The position numbers and the translations under genes are program-made. DNA of 41,519 nt. It comes from Streptomyces lonarensis (GTDB taxonomy: Bacteria > Actinomycetota > Actinomycetes > Streptomycetales > Streptomycetaceae). The stretch lies in assembly GCF_012033735.1 (NCBI RefSeq), contig NZ_JAAVJD010000021.1, positions 1 through 41,519 on the forward strand. Reading direction: 5' to 3'. Below are positions 10,929 to 19,987 of this stretch, piece by piece (the stretch's first letter is position 1; the number at the start of each line of letters is the position of its first letter). Under the pieces are notes generated by a model, which worked only from the letters and a program-made list of their open reading frames with translations, ran no database searches and was not told the origin of the DNA.

Positions 10929-11756
10929 TCAGCCCGCCATCCGGCGCCGGACCTCGTCGAGGCGGTCGGCGACGGTGCCGTGGATGACCTCGTCCCCGAT
11001 CCGGACCGAGATCCCGCCGAGGACCGAGGGGTCCACATCCAGGTTCAGCTGGATGTCCCGGCCGTACATGCGGCCGAGCGCACCGGCGAGCCGGCTCTTC
11101 TGCCCGTCGCTGAGCGGAACCGCGGAGACCACGACGGCGACCGAGCGGTTGCGCCGCTCCGCTGCCAGTCGGGACAGCGATTCCAGGCCCGCCTCCAGGC
11201 TACGTCCCCGCGGGCGGAGGACGAGCCGGGCGATGAGCCGCTGGGTGGTGGGTGCCACGCGGCCGCCGAGCAGCCGCTCGACGAGGTTGTTGCGCGCGGA
11301 GCGCAGCGCCTCGCCGGAGTCCTTGCCGCTGAGCGTGGAGCGCAGCTCCGGGGCACCGGCGAGGATGCGGCCGAACCGGAAGAGTTCGTCCTCCACCGAG
11401 TCCAGCGTCCCGGCACCCTCGGCCGCGATCAGGTCGGCGGTGTCCGCCAGCTCCTCCGTCGCGTCGACCAGGTCACGCGAGGTGGACCAGCGGGCACGCA
11501 CCATGCCGGACACCAGGTCGACGGCCTCGCCGCTGATCTGGCCGCCGAGGAGGCGGCCGACCAGGTCGGCCTTGGCCTCACCCGGCTGGGAGGGGTCGGT
11601 CAGGACACGGCGCAGCGAGACCTCGCGGTCCAGCAGCGCCGTGACCTGCGCCAGGTCGTCGGCCAGGGAGGTGGCGTCCACACCGGTGGAGTCCACCAGG
11701 GTGTTCAGCCGTCCCCGCGCGGCGACCAGCGCCTCGCGGCTCACTCCACCGGTCAT
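10929..11756 (-). CDS. atpH: ATP synthase F1 delta subunit
   Basis: This 275 aa protein connects the peripheral stalk (b) to the top of F1. It is longer than the approximately 180-residue E. coli form, as usual in actinobacteria. The C-terminal domain contains the conserved DPSVLGGISVRIGDEVIHGTV segment. The ATG at 11756 overlaps the atpF stop (ATGA), so atpF and atpH are translationally coupled. A hairpin-rich gap follows before atpA. Confidence 0.96.
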   Translation of the reverse strand: MTGGVSREALVAARGRLNTLVDSTGVDATSLADDLAQVTALLDREVSLRRVLTDPSQPGEAKADLVGRLLGGQISGEAVDLVSGMVRARWSTSRDLVDATEELADTADLIAAEGAGTLDSVEDELFRFGRILAGAPELRSTLSGKDSGEALRSARNNLVERLLGGRVAPTTQRLIARLVLRPRGRSLEAGLESLSRLAAERRNRSVAVVVSAVPLSDGQKSRLAGALGRMYGRDIQLNLDVDPSVLGGISVRIGDEVIHGTVADRLDEVRRRMAG

Positions 11757-12292
11757 CGGCCCGCCTCGGCCTTCTCCTCGAGGTCATCGAGGAAACGGTC
11801 GATGGTGCGGCTCTGACGGGCGTGGTCCTCCAGGGACTCCCCGACGAGCCGACCGGCGAGGTCGATGGCGATCTTGCCGACGTCCTGGCGCAAGGCCTCG
11901 GCCGCCTGCTGACGCTCCGCGGAGATCTGGGCGTGGCCGGCGGCGATGATCTCCTCGCGCTGGCGCTGGCCCTCCTCCCGCATCTCGGCGATCAGCGTGG
12001 CGCCCTGCTCCTGGGCCTCCTGACGCAGTCGGGAGGCGTCCCGCCGGGCGTCGTCGAGCTGCGCGCGGTACTCCTCAAGGGTCTGCCGCGCTTCGGCCTG
12101 GACGGCCTCAGCCTTCTCCATGCCGCCCTCGATGGCTTCCCGCCGCTCGTCCAGCGCCTTGTTGATGGCCGGGAGGAGCTTCTTGTGGAAGGCGAGGTAG
12201 ACGACACCGATGCAGATCAGACCGATGACGATCTCAGGCCAGACGGGCAGCAGCGGACTCTGCGGCCCGTCGGCGGCCAGCTGAATCATCAT
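11753..12292 (-). CDS. atpF: ATP synthase Fo b subunit
   Basis: This peripheral stalk subunit has 179 aa. There is one N-terminal transmembrane helix (about residues 18-36), then a long charged coiled coil (about 45-160) rich in Glu, Arg, Gln and Ala that dimerises and reaches delta. Two adjacent ATGs (12292 and 12289) follow AAAGG; the first is used. The 3' end overlaps atpH by 4 bp. Confidence 0.97.
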   Translation of the reverse strand: MMIQLAADGPQSPLLPVWPEIVIGLICIGVVYLAFHKKLLPAINKALDERREAIEGGMEKAEAVQAEARQTLEEYRAQLDDARRDASRLRQEAQEQGATLIAEMREEGQRQREEIIAAGHAQISAERQQAAEALRQDVGKIAIDLAGRLVGESLEDHARQSRTIDRFLDDLEEKAEAGR

Positions 12293-12332
12293 GGTGGACC
12301 TTTCGTCGTGAACGGCTCGGGGGGAGGGCCCG

Positions 12333-12569
12333 TCAGGAGAAGATGAACGGGGTGACGAAGCCGATCAGGGCCAGCGCCTCGACGAGGGCGGCACCGAGGA
12401 GCATGTTCTGACGGATGAGGCCGGCGGCCTCGGGCTGGCGGGCGATGGCCTGCACGCCGTTGCCGAAGATGTAACCGACACCGATACCGGCGCCGATGAC
12501 ACCGATGCCGTAGCCGATGGTGCCGATGTTGCCGTTGACGGCGGCGAGGGTCTCGAAAGCAGCGGACAT
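12333..12569 (-). CDS. atpE: ATP synthase Fo c subunit
   Basis: This proteolipid forms the rotor ring and has 78 aa. Two transmembrane helices are joined by the polar loop ARQPEA. Helix 2 carries the proton-binding carboxylate Glu in LVEALALIG, and helix 1 is Gly-rich (GYGIGVIGAGIGVGYIFG), as the family requires. The start is ATG 12569 (MSAAFETLAAV) after AAGGA; a 15-codon upstream extension is not real. Two hairpins precede the gene. Confidence 0.98.
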   Translation of the reverse strand: MSAAFETLAAVNGNIGTIGYGIGVIGAGIGVGYIFGNGVQAIARQPEAAGLIRQNMLLGAALVEALALIGFVTPFIFS

Positions 12570-12595
12570 GTCCGTGGTTCCTTCTCTGTGGTAGG

Positions 12596-12648
12596 CCGGT
12601 GGACATGTGTCCACCGGTCGTCTGGCGGCCGGGGACCGCGAGGTCCCC
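12596..12648 (-). promoter_or_regulatory. Two hairpins between atpB and atpE
   Basis: The stems are at 12596-12617 (CCGGTGGACA/TGTCCACCGG, a perfect palindrome with minimal loop) and 12631-12648 (GGGGACC/GGTCCCC, 4-nt loop). They occupy most of the 103-bp gap just before the c-subunit gene. A role in mRNA processing or stability is an inference. Confidence 0.7.
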
Positions 12649-12672
12649 GTCGGGTGGGTCGGAAGAAGCGGG

Positions 12673-13482
12673 TCAGTGCGGCTCTTCCAGCGCGCCCGAG
12701 ATGTAGGTCGCGGTGAGGATCGTGAAGACGTAGGCCTGGAGCGCCTGGATGAAGAGCTCGAAGACCGTGATCACCAGGGTCATGAACAGCGAGCCGAAGG
12801 CGAAGAAGGTGCCGACGACGGTGCCGAGCATGTACCAGGCGCCGATGAGGAAGACCAGGATCAGCACGTGGCCGGCGAACATGTTGGCGAACAGACGCAC
12901 GGCCAGCGTGAAGGGCCGCAGGAAGACGTTCGACAGCAGCTCGATCGGCGTGACGATCACGTAGATCGGCTTCGGCAGCCCACCCGGCACGCAGAGGTTG
13001 CGGATACCGCCGACGAAGCCGTTCGTCTTGAAGGTCACCGTCATGTAGGTGACCCAGACCACCAGCGCGAGCGCGATGGGGTAGGCGATGATCGACGAGG
13101 CCGGCAGCTGGGCGACCGGGACGACGGCCCAGAGGTTGAACATCCAGACCGTGAAGAACAGCGTGACCAGCAGCGGCACGAAGGACTCGGCCTGCTTGCC
13201 GATGACCGCGCGGCCGATCCCGGTGCGCACGAAGTCGTAGAGGACCTCGGCGACCATCTGCAGCTTGCCCGGGACGACCTTCGCCTTGCCGAACGCCGCC
13301 CAGAAGAAGCCGACGACCAGCAGCGAGCCGAGGATCGCGAGCAGCGCCGGCTTGTTGAATTCGAAGCCGCCGATGCTGAAGATCGGCTCGAACTGGAACG
13401 ACCAGAGCGAAGGAGCGGGGTAGCCGCAGTCCTGGAAGAGATGGCAGTCGGTCTCGAAGGCGAGCGTCTGGTCGCTATTCAC
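12673..13482 (-). CDS. atpB: ATP synthase Fo a subunit
   Basis: This membrane proton-channel subunit has about 269 aa and five to six membrane helices. The essential Arg lies in the helix with RLFANMFAGH, and the last helix reads FELFIQALQAYVFTILTATYI. I place the start at GTG 13482 because AAGGAG stands six bases before it and the resulting N-terminus (NSDQTLAFETDCHLF) fits actinobacterial homologues; ATG 13500 is the alternative. It follows atpI after about 270 bp containing hairpins. Confidence 0.95.
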   Translation of the reverse strand: MNSDQTLAFETDCHLFQDCGYPAPSLWSFQFEPIFSIGGFEFNKPALLAILGSLLVVGFFWAAFGKAKVVPGKLQMVAEVLYDFVRTGIGRAVIGKQAESFVPLLVTLFFTVWMFNLWAVVPVAQLPASSIIAYPIALALVVWVTYMTVTFKTNGFVGGIRNLCVPGGLPKPIYVIVTPIELLSNVFLRPFTLAVRLFANMFAGHVLILVFLIGAWYMLGTVVGTFFAFGSLFMTLVITVFELFIQALQAYVFTILTATYISGALEEPH

Positions 13483-13717
13483 CGCGAGCTCCTTCGGCAT
13501 GACGCATGGATACGGCTACCTCGCGTGTGGGCGTGGCGGCGTGCCACGGAACGGCACTGGACTGGGTGGGTGACGGGATGAGGAGCCGGCCGGCTGCAAC
13601 GCCACGCCGCCCCAAGGGAGTCCGGGGGGAACGCGCGGCTGTCCCGTACAGCGCGCGTGCCGACATCGGCCGAGGCTCCGGCGACGGACGATAGCAGCCC
13701 GGGGTGGACCCGCGTAT

Positions 13718-13750
13718 GCCGCCCCCCGTAAGGGCGGCGCCGACGGCGCC
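13718..13750 (-). promoter_or_regulatory. Overlapping hairpins after atpI
   Basis: GCCGCCC/GGGCGGC (13718-13738, 7-nt loop) overlaps a GGCGCC-GAC-GGCGCC inverted repeat (13736-13750), directly after the atpI stop. The structures are mutually exclusive and may partly terminate the atpI transcript. The rest of the 273-bp atpI-atpB gap shows only a weak -10-like TATCGT near 13688-13693 on the minus strand. Confidence 0.5.
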
Positions 13751-13755
13751 CGACA

Positions 13756-14199
13756 TCAGTCGGTGGCCTTGTCGTCGGTGCCGCGGGCGGTGGTGTCGGT
13801 GTTCTGGTCGGTCACCACGTAGGGGGTCTTGACCTTCAGGTTTCCCTGGATCTGACCCGCGAGCCAGGACACCATCGCCACGAAGACTCCCGCGGCGAAG
13901 AGTTGGCCGTCCAGGAACGAGGCGTCACGGAGGACGACCAGCAGGACCAGGAGGAGGAGGATCTTCGTCGTGTAGACGAAGACCGCTGCCGCCATGAGCA
14001 GATCGGGCCGGTGGTGGACCACCTTGGCCAGGGCGAACTGCCCGGATGCGAAGAAGAGTCCTCCGACGAGCACGCCGAGGCCGACGCTCACCGCCCCCTC
14101 GGACCCGCGCAGCACGGTGGCCGCCACGAGGGCGATCACACCGGCCACGGCAGTGAAGAGCGCGGCGCCGCGGATGATCCGGGCGTCGTTGGGCTGCAT
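13756..14199 (-). CDS. atpI: ATP synthase protein I (AtpI-like membrane protein)
   Basis: This 147 aa protein has four hydrophobic helices (about residues 12-30, 37-57, 67-87, 98-115), a His/Arg-containing loop (KVVHHRPD) between helices 2 and 3, and a polar C-terminal tail. Its place as the first gene before atpB, plus size and topology, identify the loosely conserved AtpI family, thought to help c-ring assembly or Mg2+ supply. The start is ATG 14199. An AT-rich upstream segment probably carries the operon promoter. Confidence 0.88.
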   Translation of the reverse strand: MQPNDARIIRGAALFTAVAGVIALVAATVLRGSEGAVSVGLGVLVGGLFFASGQFALAKVVHHRPDLLMAAAVFVYTTKILLLLVLLVVLRDASFLDGQLFAAGVFVAMVSWLAGQIQGNLKVKTPYVVTDQNTDTTARGTDDKATD

Positions 14200-14429
14200 G
14201 AAGTGGCTCTCCGGCAGGCGTCAGGGGTCTTCGTTGACGGGGAGTCCCAAGAGCGAGACGCGCTCCATCGGGACTACGTGAACGCTATCACAAACTATTT
14301 GATGAGGTCTTTACCTAGTTCGTGTGCAGGAACTCACACGGGCGGGGTAACAGGGGCACCACTGGTTGACGGCCGTCCGGGGGACCCCGGCCGTGCGCCC
14401 GACGGGCCCGCAGGCGCAGGCCAGAGCGG
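14200..14429 (-). promoter_or_regulatory. atp operon upstream region
   Basis: This 230-bp gap has the lowest GC of the left half, with an AT-rich core at 14281-14319, as expected of a promoter region. A TGATAG-like -10 can be read on the minus strand near 14284-14289, but no good -35 is visible. An inverted repeat CGTGTG-(8 nt)-CACACG lies at 14321-14340 and could be an operator or the wecA terminator. Confidence 0.4.
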
Positions 14430-15869
14430 TCACGAGCCCCGCCGGGCGGAGCCGCCCGCCACGCTGCGGTGACCGTCCTGGGAGCCCTTCCCGGCCCCCT
14501 CGTGGCGCTCCTCCGCAGCCACGTCGTCGGCACCGGAATGCTTCTCCGCGCCGTCGGGGTGCGCCGGGCGCGCGGCGGTGGCCGGCGCGCTCCGGCGGCG
14601 GGCCGACGGCCGGCGGGCGAAGCGACGCCGCTCCCCCACCGCCGTGGCGCCACTGAGCCCCTGGCCCACCGCCTCCTCACGGTCCGCCGAGACGGTCGCC
14701 TCCGGCCTGCGGTACCGCGGCGGCACCAGCCGCTGCGCCCAGAGCGGCACCCGCGGGGTGAACCGCGGCAGCAGCAGCAGGACCAGGCCCACCGCGCTCA
14801 GCAGCACGATGATCGAGACCACCAGCACGCTTTCGCCCTGCACGGTGAAGCCGATGGTGCCGAAGGCGATCAGCGCCGACCAGAAGTACATGAGCAGCAC
14901 GGCGCGGCTGTGGCTGTGGCCGATCTCCAGCAGCCGGTGGTGCAGGTGCCCGCGGTCGGCGGCGAACGGGGACTGCCCGTTCCAGGTCCGGCGCACCACC
15001 GCCAGCAGCAGGTCCGCGACGGGGACGGCGATGATGGTCAGCGGCAGCAGCAGCGGGATGTACACCGGCACCATCTCGTGGACGGTCTGCCGCACCGAGC
15101 CCGGGAAGAGGTTCAACCGGTCCGGGTCGACCTGGCCGGTCACCGACGCCGCGGAGGCGGCCATCACGAGCCCGAGCAGCATCGACCCCGAGTCGCCCAT
15201 GAAGATCCGCGCGGGGTGCATGTTGTGCGGCAGGAATCCCAGGCACATGCCGATCAGCACGGCGGAGAACAGCGTGGCGGGCGCGGCCGCCTCCACACCG
15301 TGGCCGTACCAGAGCCGGTAGGTGTAGAGGAAGAACGCGGCCGCGGCGATGCAGACCATGCCGGCGGCGAGCCCGTCCAGGCCGTCGACGAAGTTCACCG
15401 CGTTGATCGTGACGACGACCAGCGCGACCGTCAGCAGGGTCGACTGCACCGGCGTCAGCGCCACCACCCCCACCCCGGGGATCGGCAGCCAGAGGATCGC
15501 CAGCCCCTGCATCACCATGACGCCGGCCGCGATCATCTGGCAGCCGAGCTTGACCAGGGCGTCGACGCCCCACTTGTCGTCCAGCACACCCAGCAGCCAG
15601 ATGAGACCGGCGCCGGCGAGCAGGGCCCGCGGTTCGCTGGAGGAGGTGAAGACCTCACCGATCTTGCTCAGCTGCGAGGCGACGAGCAGGCCCGCGCAGA
15701 GCCCGCCGAACATCGCGATGCCGCCCAGTCGCGGGGTCGGCTCGCGGTGCACGTCCCGTGCGCGGATCTGCGGCACGGCACCGACGGCGATCGCGAACTT
15801 CCGCACCGGGCCGGTCAGCAGATACGTCACGGCCGCTGTCACGCAGAGCGTCAGCAGGTATTCGCGCAC
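14430..15869 (-). CDS. MraY/WecA-family polyprenyl-phosphate GlcNAc/sugar-1-phosphate transferase
   Basis: This 479 aa membrane enzyme would transfer a UDP-sugar phosphate to decaprenyl/undecaprenyl phosphate, beginning cell-wall arabinogalactan- or teichoic-acid-like polymer synthesis. About eleven membrane helices span residues 1-370. Family motifs are VLDDKWG (Asp pair for Mg2+), NAVNFVDGLDGLAAG, RIFMGDSGSMLLG and the cytoplasmic RGHLHHRLLEIGHS. A hydrophilic Arg/Ala-rich tail follows (about 395-479). The GTG start at 15869 follows AGGGGAG. Position matches Rv1302 (rfe/wecA) in M. tuberculosis. Confidence 0.92.
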   Translation of the reverse strand: MREYLLTLCVTAAVTYLLTGPVRKFAIAVGAVPQIRARDVHREPTPRLGGIAMFGGLCAGLLVASQLSKIGEVFTSSSEPRALLAGAGLIWLLGVLDDKWGVDALVKLGCQMIAAGVMVMQGLAILWLPIPGVGVVALTPVQSTLLTVALVVVTINAVNFVDGLDGLAAGMVCIAAAAFFLYTYRLWYGHGVEAAAPATLFSAVLIGMCLGFLPHNMHPARIFMGDSGSMLLGLVMAASAASVTGQVDPDRLNLFPGSVRQTVHEMVPVYIPLLLPLTIIAVPVADLLLAVVRRTWNGQSPFAADRGHLHHRLLEIGHSHSRAVLLMYFWSALIAFGTIGFTVQGESVLVVSIIVLLSAVGLVLLLLPRFTPRVPLWAQRLVPPRYRRPEATVSADREEAVGQGLSGATAVGERRRFARRPSARRRSAPATAARPAHPDGAEKHSGADDVAAEERHEGAGKGSQDGHRSVAGGSARRGS

Positions 15870-15996
15870 GGGCTCCCCTGTGTGATTCGGACCTCAGGGC
15901 CCACACCCTAGCTCTCGACCGCGGGCCTCCCGAACGCTCCCACCTGCCGCGGACGGCCGGCCGGGTCGCCCGGTGCACCGCGCCGCCGTGCGGTCA

Positions 15997-16043
15997 CCGC
16001 GGGTGAGGAACACCCGCGGCCCGCCCGCGGCGCCGCGGGCGGG
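15997..16043 (-). terminator. Double hairpin terminator after the phosphatase-like gene
   Basis: Two adjacent perfect stems, 16020-16043 (CCCGCCCGCGG and its complement) and 15997-16019 (CCGCGGGTG/CACCCGCGG, 5-nt loop), start 6 bp after the gene's stop and separate it from the wecA-like gene. Confidence 0.75.
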
Positions 16044-16048
16044 GCGGA

Positions 16049-16717
16049 TCACTCCCCCGGCGTCCCCGGCACCCCGGTGATGGCGGTGACCACCGGGTCC
16101 AGCGCCGCCCGGATCTCCTCGCCGACGCTGCGGAAGTACGGGATCGGTGCACCGTACGGGTCCTGCACCTCGTCCGCCTCCGCCGTCGGCGCGGCCAGCC
16201 AGCCGCGCAGCGCCGCCGCGGCCCGGCTGAGGGCCCGGGCCCGGATGACGAGACCGCCGGGCTCCCGGGCGTCCGGCAACTTCCCCATGTCGATCACCCG
16301 CACCAGGCGGGTGAACTCCTTGAGAGTGAAGGTGCGCAGCCCGGCCGAGTGCCCCATCGAGATCACCTGGGCGCGGTGGTCCCGGGTGGCGGTGAGCACC
16401 AGGTCGGCGCGGATGACGTGCTCGTCCAGCAGCTCCCGCCCGGTGAAGCCGTCGGTGTCGGCCCCGAACTCGCCGAGCACCTGCGCCGCGTGGGCCTCCA
16501 TGGGCGCACCGACATGGCCCCACGTCCCCGCGCTCTCCACCACCAGGCCGGCGTCGGAGCCGAGCCGTTCGACGACCGCGAGCCGGGTGAGCCGCTCCGT
16601 GATGGGCGAGCGGCACACGTTCCCGGTGGAGACGTGCAGGATGCGGAAGACCTGGTCGGCCTCGGGAGGCCGGAACGCGGCTATGCCGGCGTCCGCGTCA
16701 CTGGCAGCCGCGGTCAA
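16049..16717 (-). CDS. Low-molecular-weight protein-tyrosine-phosphatase-like protein, Ser at catalytic Cys
   Basis: This 222 aa protein has the LMW-PTP fold. The P-loop reads HVSTGNVCRSP: in true enzymes it is VCxGNxCRS, with the first Cys as nucleophile. Here that position is Ser30, while Cys35, Arg36 and Ser37 are kept, and a DPY general-acid segment is present near residue 190. The protein is therefore either catalytically dead, a phospho-binding protein, or uses another mechanism. The start is a TTG at 16717 overlapping the sua5 stop (TTGA), coupled to it. Family placement is secure; activity is doubtful. Confidence 0.88.
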   Translation of the reverse strand: MTAAASDADAGIAAFRPPEADQVFRILHVSTGNVCRSPITERLTRLAVVERLGSDAGLVVESAGTWGHVGAPMEAHAAQVLGEFGADTDGFTGRELLDEHVIRADLVLTATRDHRAQVISMGHSAGLRTFTLKEFTRLVRVIDMGKLPDAREPGGLVIRARALSRAAAALRGWLAAPTAEADEVQDPYGAPIPYFRSVGEEIRAALDPVVTAITGVPGTPGE

Positions 16718-17361
16718 TGGGGGGTCTCCAGATCGGGTACCACCGAGCGCAGCTCCTCCTCGCTCACCGCCCCGGGCCGCAGCAGCACCGGCACGTCCCC
16801 GGTGATGTCGACGATGGAGGAGGGAACGTCGCTGGGGGTGGGGCCGCCGTCGAGGTAGACCGCGACCGAGTCGCCGAGCATGCGCTGCGCGGCGTCGCAG
16901 TCCTGCGGGGCCGCCTCGCCGGTGAGGTTGGCGCTGGAGACGGCGATCGGCCCGAAGTCCTTCAGGACCTCCAGCGCCACCGGGTGCAGCGGCATCCGGA
17001 CGGCGACGGTGCCGCGGGTCTCCCCCAGGTCCCAGGTGAGGGACGGCTGGTGCCGCGCGACAAGGGTCAGCCCGCCGGGCCAGAAGGCGTCCACCAGCTC
17101 CCAGGCGCTGTCGGTCATGCCGGTGACCAGGCCGTGCAGCGTGTTCGGCGAGCCGACCAGGACCGGGGAGGGCATGTTGCGGCCGCGCCCCTTGGCCTCC
17201 AGCAGGTCCCCGACGGCACGCTTGTTGAAGGCGTCCGCCCCGACCCCGTACAGGGTGTCGGTGGGCAGGACGACCAGGTCCCCGCGGCGGATGGCGGAGA
17301 CGGCCTCCCGCAGGCCGTGCTTGCGGTCCGCCGCGTCGGTGCAGTCATAGCGCCGTGGCAT
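16714..17361 (-). CDS. L-threonylcarbamoyladenylate synthase (TsaC/Sua5 type)
   Basis: This makes threonylcarbamoyl-AMP from Thr, bicarbonate and ATP for the t6A37 tRNA modification. It is 215 aa, the short YrdC-domain form without the Sua5 C-terminal domain. Visible family features are VVLPTDTLYGVGADAF at the N-terminus, KGRGRNMPSPVLV, WPGGLTLV and VSSANLTGE. The start is ATG 17361 after AAGGAG. It lies 29 bp after prmC and overlaps the phosphatase-like gene, so prfA-prmC-sua5-phosphatase form one operon. Confidence 0.94.
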   Translation of the reverse strand: MPRRYDCTDAADRKHGLREAVSAIRRGDLVVLPTDTLYGVGADAFNKRAVGDLLEAKGRGRNMPSPVLVGSPNTLHGLVTGMTDSAWELVDAFWPGGLTLVARHQPSLTWDLGETRGTVAVRMPLHPVALEVLKDFGPIAVSSANLTGEAAPQDCDAAQRMLGDSVAVYLDGGPTPSDVPSSIVDITGDVPVLLRPGAVSEEELRSVVPDLETPH

Positions 17362-17390
17362 CGGTGCGTGCTCCTTCGATGCGCCCCGCG

Positions 17391-18272
17391 TCAGCGGGTG
17401 ACCCGGCGAGCCGTGGCGAACCGGGGTCGGTTGTTGAGATCGGGGTGGTCCGCCGCGTCGGCCCAGCCGCGGTCCTCGGTGAAGATCCAGGGCACCTGTC
17501 CGCCCTGGGTGTCGGCGTGCTCGACGACGACGATGCCGCCGGGGCGCAGCAGCCGGCGCGCGGTGCGTTCCAGGCCCCTGATGGTCTCCAGGCCGTCCTC
17601 GCCCGAGAAGAGCGCCAGCTCCGGGTCGTGGTCGCGGGCCTCGGGGGCGACGTACTCCCACTCGGTGAGCGGGATGTAGGGCGGGTTGGAGACGACGAGG
17701 TCGACCTGCCCGTCGAGTTCGGGCAGGGCGGTGAGGGCGTCCCCGTGGTGCAGGGTGACGCGGGACCCCTCGGCGGTGTTCGCCACGTTGCGGCGGGCCC
17801 AGCCGAGCGCGTCCTCGTCGAGCTCCACGGCGTGGACGCGCGAACGCGGGACCTCCTGCGCCAGGGCGAGCGCGATGGCGCCCGAACCGGTGCACAGATC
17901 GACGATCAGCGGCTCGGCCACGTCCATCGCCCGGACCGCGTCTATCGCCCAGCCGACGACGGACTCGGTCTCGGGCCGCGGCACGAAGACCCCGGCACCG
18001 ACCTGGAGTTCGAGGTAGCGGAAGAAGGCGCGGCCGGTGATGTGCTGCAGCGGCTCGCGGGCCTCCCGCCGGGCGACCGCCTCCCAGTAGCGGGCGTCGA
18101 AGTCGGCGTCACCCACCAGGTGCAGCTTGGCGCGGTCGGTGGCGTGCACGAACGCCGCCAGCTCCTCGGCGTCGAACCGGGGGCTGGCGACCCCCGCGGC
18201 GGCGAGCCGCTGGGTGGCCTGGGCCACTTCGGCGAGCAGCAGCGAGCGGGGCGGCGGGGAGGTCGGAGTCAC
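17391..18272 (-). CDS. prmC: Release factor glutamine methyltransferase
   Basis: This SAM-dependent enzyme N5-methylates the Gln of the GGQ motif in RF1 and RF2. It has about 293 aa, with an N-terminal helical domain, the [18 protein letters not shown] motif and the catalytic NPPY. I use GTG 18272, which has AGGG eight bases upstream; GTG 18281 is an alternative. It lies directly downstream of its substrate gene prfA, a common arrangement. Confidence 0.95.
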   Translation of the reverse strand: MTPTSPPPRSLLLAEVAQATQRLAAAGVASPRFDAEELAAFVHATDRAKLHLVGDADFDARYWEAVARREAREPLQHITGRAFFRYLELQVGAGVFVPRPETESVVGWAIDAVRAMDVAEPLIVDLCTGSGAIALALAQEVPRSRVHAVELDEDALGWARRNVANTAEGSRVTLHHGDALTALPELDGQVDLVVSNPPYIPLTEWEYVAPEARDHDPELALFSGEDGLETIRGLERTARRLLRPGGIVVVEHADTQGGQVPWIFTEDRGWADAADHPDLNNRPRFATARRVTR

Positions 18273-18386
18273 GGAACCCACCCTACGTTCACCGTGTCCC
18301 TTCGTTTCTCACGTCGCCGCGCGGGCGGCGGTCCGGGCTCCGGCGCGGGCGGTGCGGCACCGCGCCGGACGTCGTGCCGTCGGCGG

Positions 18387-19457
18387 TCAGCGGTCCTCGG
18401 CGAGCCGCGCCGCGGAGTCCGCGTCCGCGCACGCCTGGATGACGGCGTCGATCTCGCCGTCGAGGACCTGGTCGAGGTTGTACGCCTTGAACCCGACGCG
18501 GTGGTCGGAGATGCGGTTCTCGGGGAAGTTGTAGGTGCGGATCTTCTCCGAGCGGTCCACGGTGCGCACCTGGCTGCGGCGGGCGTCGGACGCCTCCCGC
18601 TCGGCCTCCTCGCGGGCGGCCGCCAGCAGCCGGGAGCGGAGGATGCGCAGCGCCTGCTCCTTGTTCTGGAGCTGGCTCTTCTCGTTCTGGCAGGAGGCCA
18701 CGACGCCCGTCGGCACGTGGGTGATGCGGACGGCGGAGTCGGTGGTGTTGACCGACTGGCCGCCGGGCCCGGAGGAGCGGTAGACGTCGATCCGCAGGTC
18801 GGAGGGGTTGATCTCCACCTCGACCTCCTCGGCCTCGGGCGTGACCAGCACGCCGGCGGCGGAGGTGTGGATACGGCCCGCCGACTCGGTGGCCGGGACG
18901 CGCTGCACGCGGTGGACGCCGCCCTCGAACTTCAACCGCGCCCAGACGCCCTGTCCGGGCTCCGCGCGGCCGCGCGCCTTCACCGCGACCTGGACGTCCT
19001 TGTAGCCGCCCAGCTCCGACTCGGTGGCGTCAATGATCTCCGTGCGCCACCCGGTGCGCTCGGCGTAGCGCAGGTACATCCGCAGCAGGTCGCCGGCGAA
19101 CAGGGCGGACTCGTCGCCGCCCGCGCCCGCCTTGATCTCCAGGATCACGTCCTTGTCGTCCGCGGGGTCACGCGGGACCAGCAGCAGCCGCAGCCGCTCG
19201 GTCAGCTCCTCCGCGTGCGCTTCCAGCTCCTTGACCTCACCCGCGAACTCCGGGTCCTCGGCGGCGAGTTCCCGCGCGGTGGCGATGTCGTCCCGGCAAC
19301 CGCGCCACTCCTGGTACACGGCCACGACCGGTGTCAGCTCGGCGTAGCGCTTGCTCATGGCGCGGGCGCGCCCCTGATCCGCGTGGACGTCGGGGTCTGC
19401 GAGCTGCCGTTCGAGGTCGGCGTGCTCGCCGATGAGTTCCTCGACCGCCTCGAACAT
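18387..19457 (-). CDS. prfA: Peptide chain release factor 1
   Basis: RF1 (356 aa) ends translation at UAA and UAG. The peptidyl-tRNA hydrolysis motif is GGQ at about residues 232-234 ([15 protein letters not shown]). The stop-codon recognition tripeptide region (PAT, in RVPATES) identifies RF1 rather than RF2. The start is ATG 19457 (MFEAVEELI). It is separated from rpmE by the rpmE terminator, so it probably has its own promoter in 19458-19611. Confidence 0.97.
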   Translation of the reverse strand: MFEAVEELIGEHADLERQLADPDVHADQGRARAMSKRYAELTPVVAVYQEWRGCRDDIATARELAAEDPEFAGEVKELEAHAEELTERLRLLLVPRDPADDKDVILEIKAGAGGDESALFAGDLLRMYLRYAERTGWRTEIIDATESELGGYKDVQVAVKARGRAEPGQGVWARLKFEGGVHRVQRVPATESAGRIHTSAAGVLVTPEAEEVEVEINPSDLRIDVYRSSGPGGQSVNTTDSAVRITHVPTGVVASCQNEKSQLQNKEQALRILRSRLLAAAREEAEREASDARRSQVRTVDRSEKIRTYNFPENRISDHRVGFKAYNLDQVLDGEIDAVIQACADADSAARLAEDR

Positions 19458-19611
19458 GATCGGTGGCTCCCGGGAGGCTGGTGTCGACCGCTGGCGCGGA
19501 TCGCTGGGTGGGTCGCTGGCCCGGCGCGGCGGCGCGGGCGGGGCCGCGTCACGCCGTCGTGCGGCGGGCGGCCCGGCGGCGCCGCCGGGGGGCCCGCGGC
19601 GCCGTACGGAA

Positions 19612-19658
19612 AACGCCGGTCCGGCCGCCCCCGCGCGGGGAGCGGCCGAGCCGGCGTT
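19612..19658 (-). terminator. rpmE terminator
   Basis: A long, nearly continuous stem (outer arms AACGCCGG/CCGGCGTT, inner GGCCGC/GCGGCC and CCCCGC/GCGGGG) begins 6 bp after the rpmE stop and is followed on the minus strand by TTTTCC, a rare U-tract in this window. Confidence 0.85.
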
Positions 19659-19664
19659 CGTGCG

Positions 19665-19883
19665 CTACTTCTTGGCGGCGTTCTTGCCGAACCGCGCCTC
19701 GAAGCGGGCCACCCGGCCACCGGTGTCGAGGATCTTCTGCTTGCCGGTGTAGAACGGGTGGCACTCGGAGCAGACGTCGGCACGGATGCTGCCGCTGTTG
19801 ACGGTGCTACGAGTGGTGAACGAGGCGCCGCAGGTGCAGCTGACCTGGGTCTCCACGTACTCCGGGTGGATGTCGCGCTTCAC
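19665..19883 (-). CDS. rpmE: Ribosomal protein L31 (zinc-binding form)
   Basis: This 72 aa protein of the large subunit is the Cys-containing (C+) L31 type: CTC near residue 16 and CSEC near residue 38 ([12 protein letters not shown]) can bind Zn2+. The start is a GTG at 19883 after AAGGAG. A sigma-R-type promoter lies about 105 bp upstream, in line with the known thiol-stress control of rpmE in Streptomyces coelicolor. Confidence 0.97.
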   Translation of the reverse strand: MKRDIHPEYVETQVSCTCGASFTTRSTVNSGSIRADVCSECHPFYTGKQKILDTGGRVARFEARFGKNAAKK

Positions 19884-19987
19884 GGTGTCTCCTTGGTGTC
19901 ACGGGAGGGCTCCGGGTCGCTCCGCCGAATGCGTCGCGTGAACCGGGGCCGACGCACCAGTCTGCCAGGACCGGTCGTGACAGCCAA

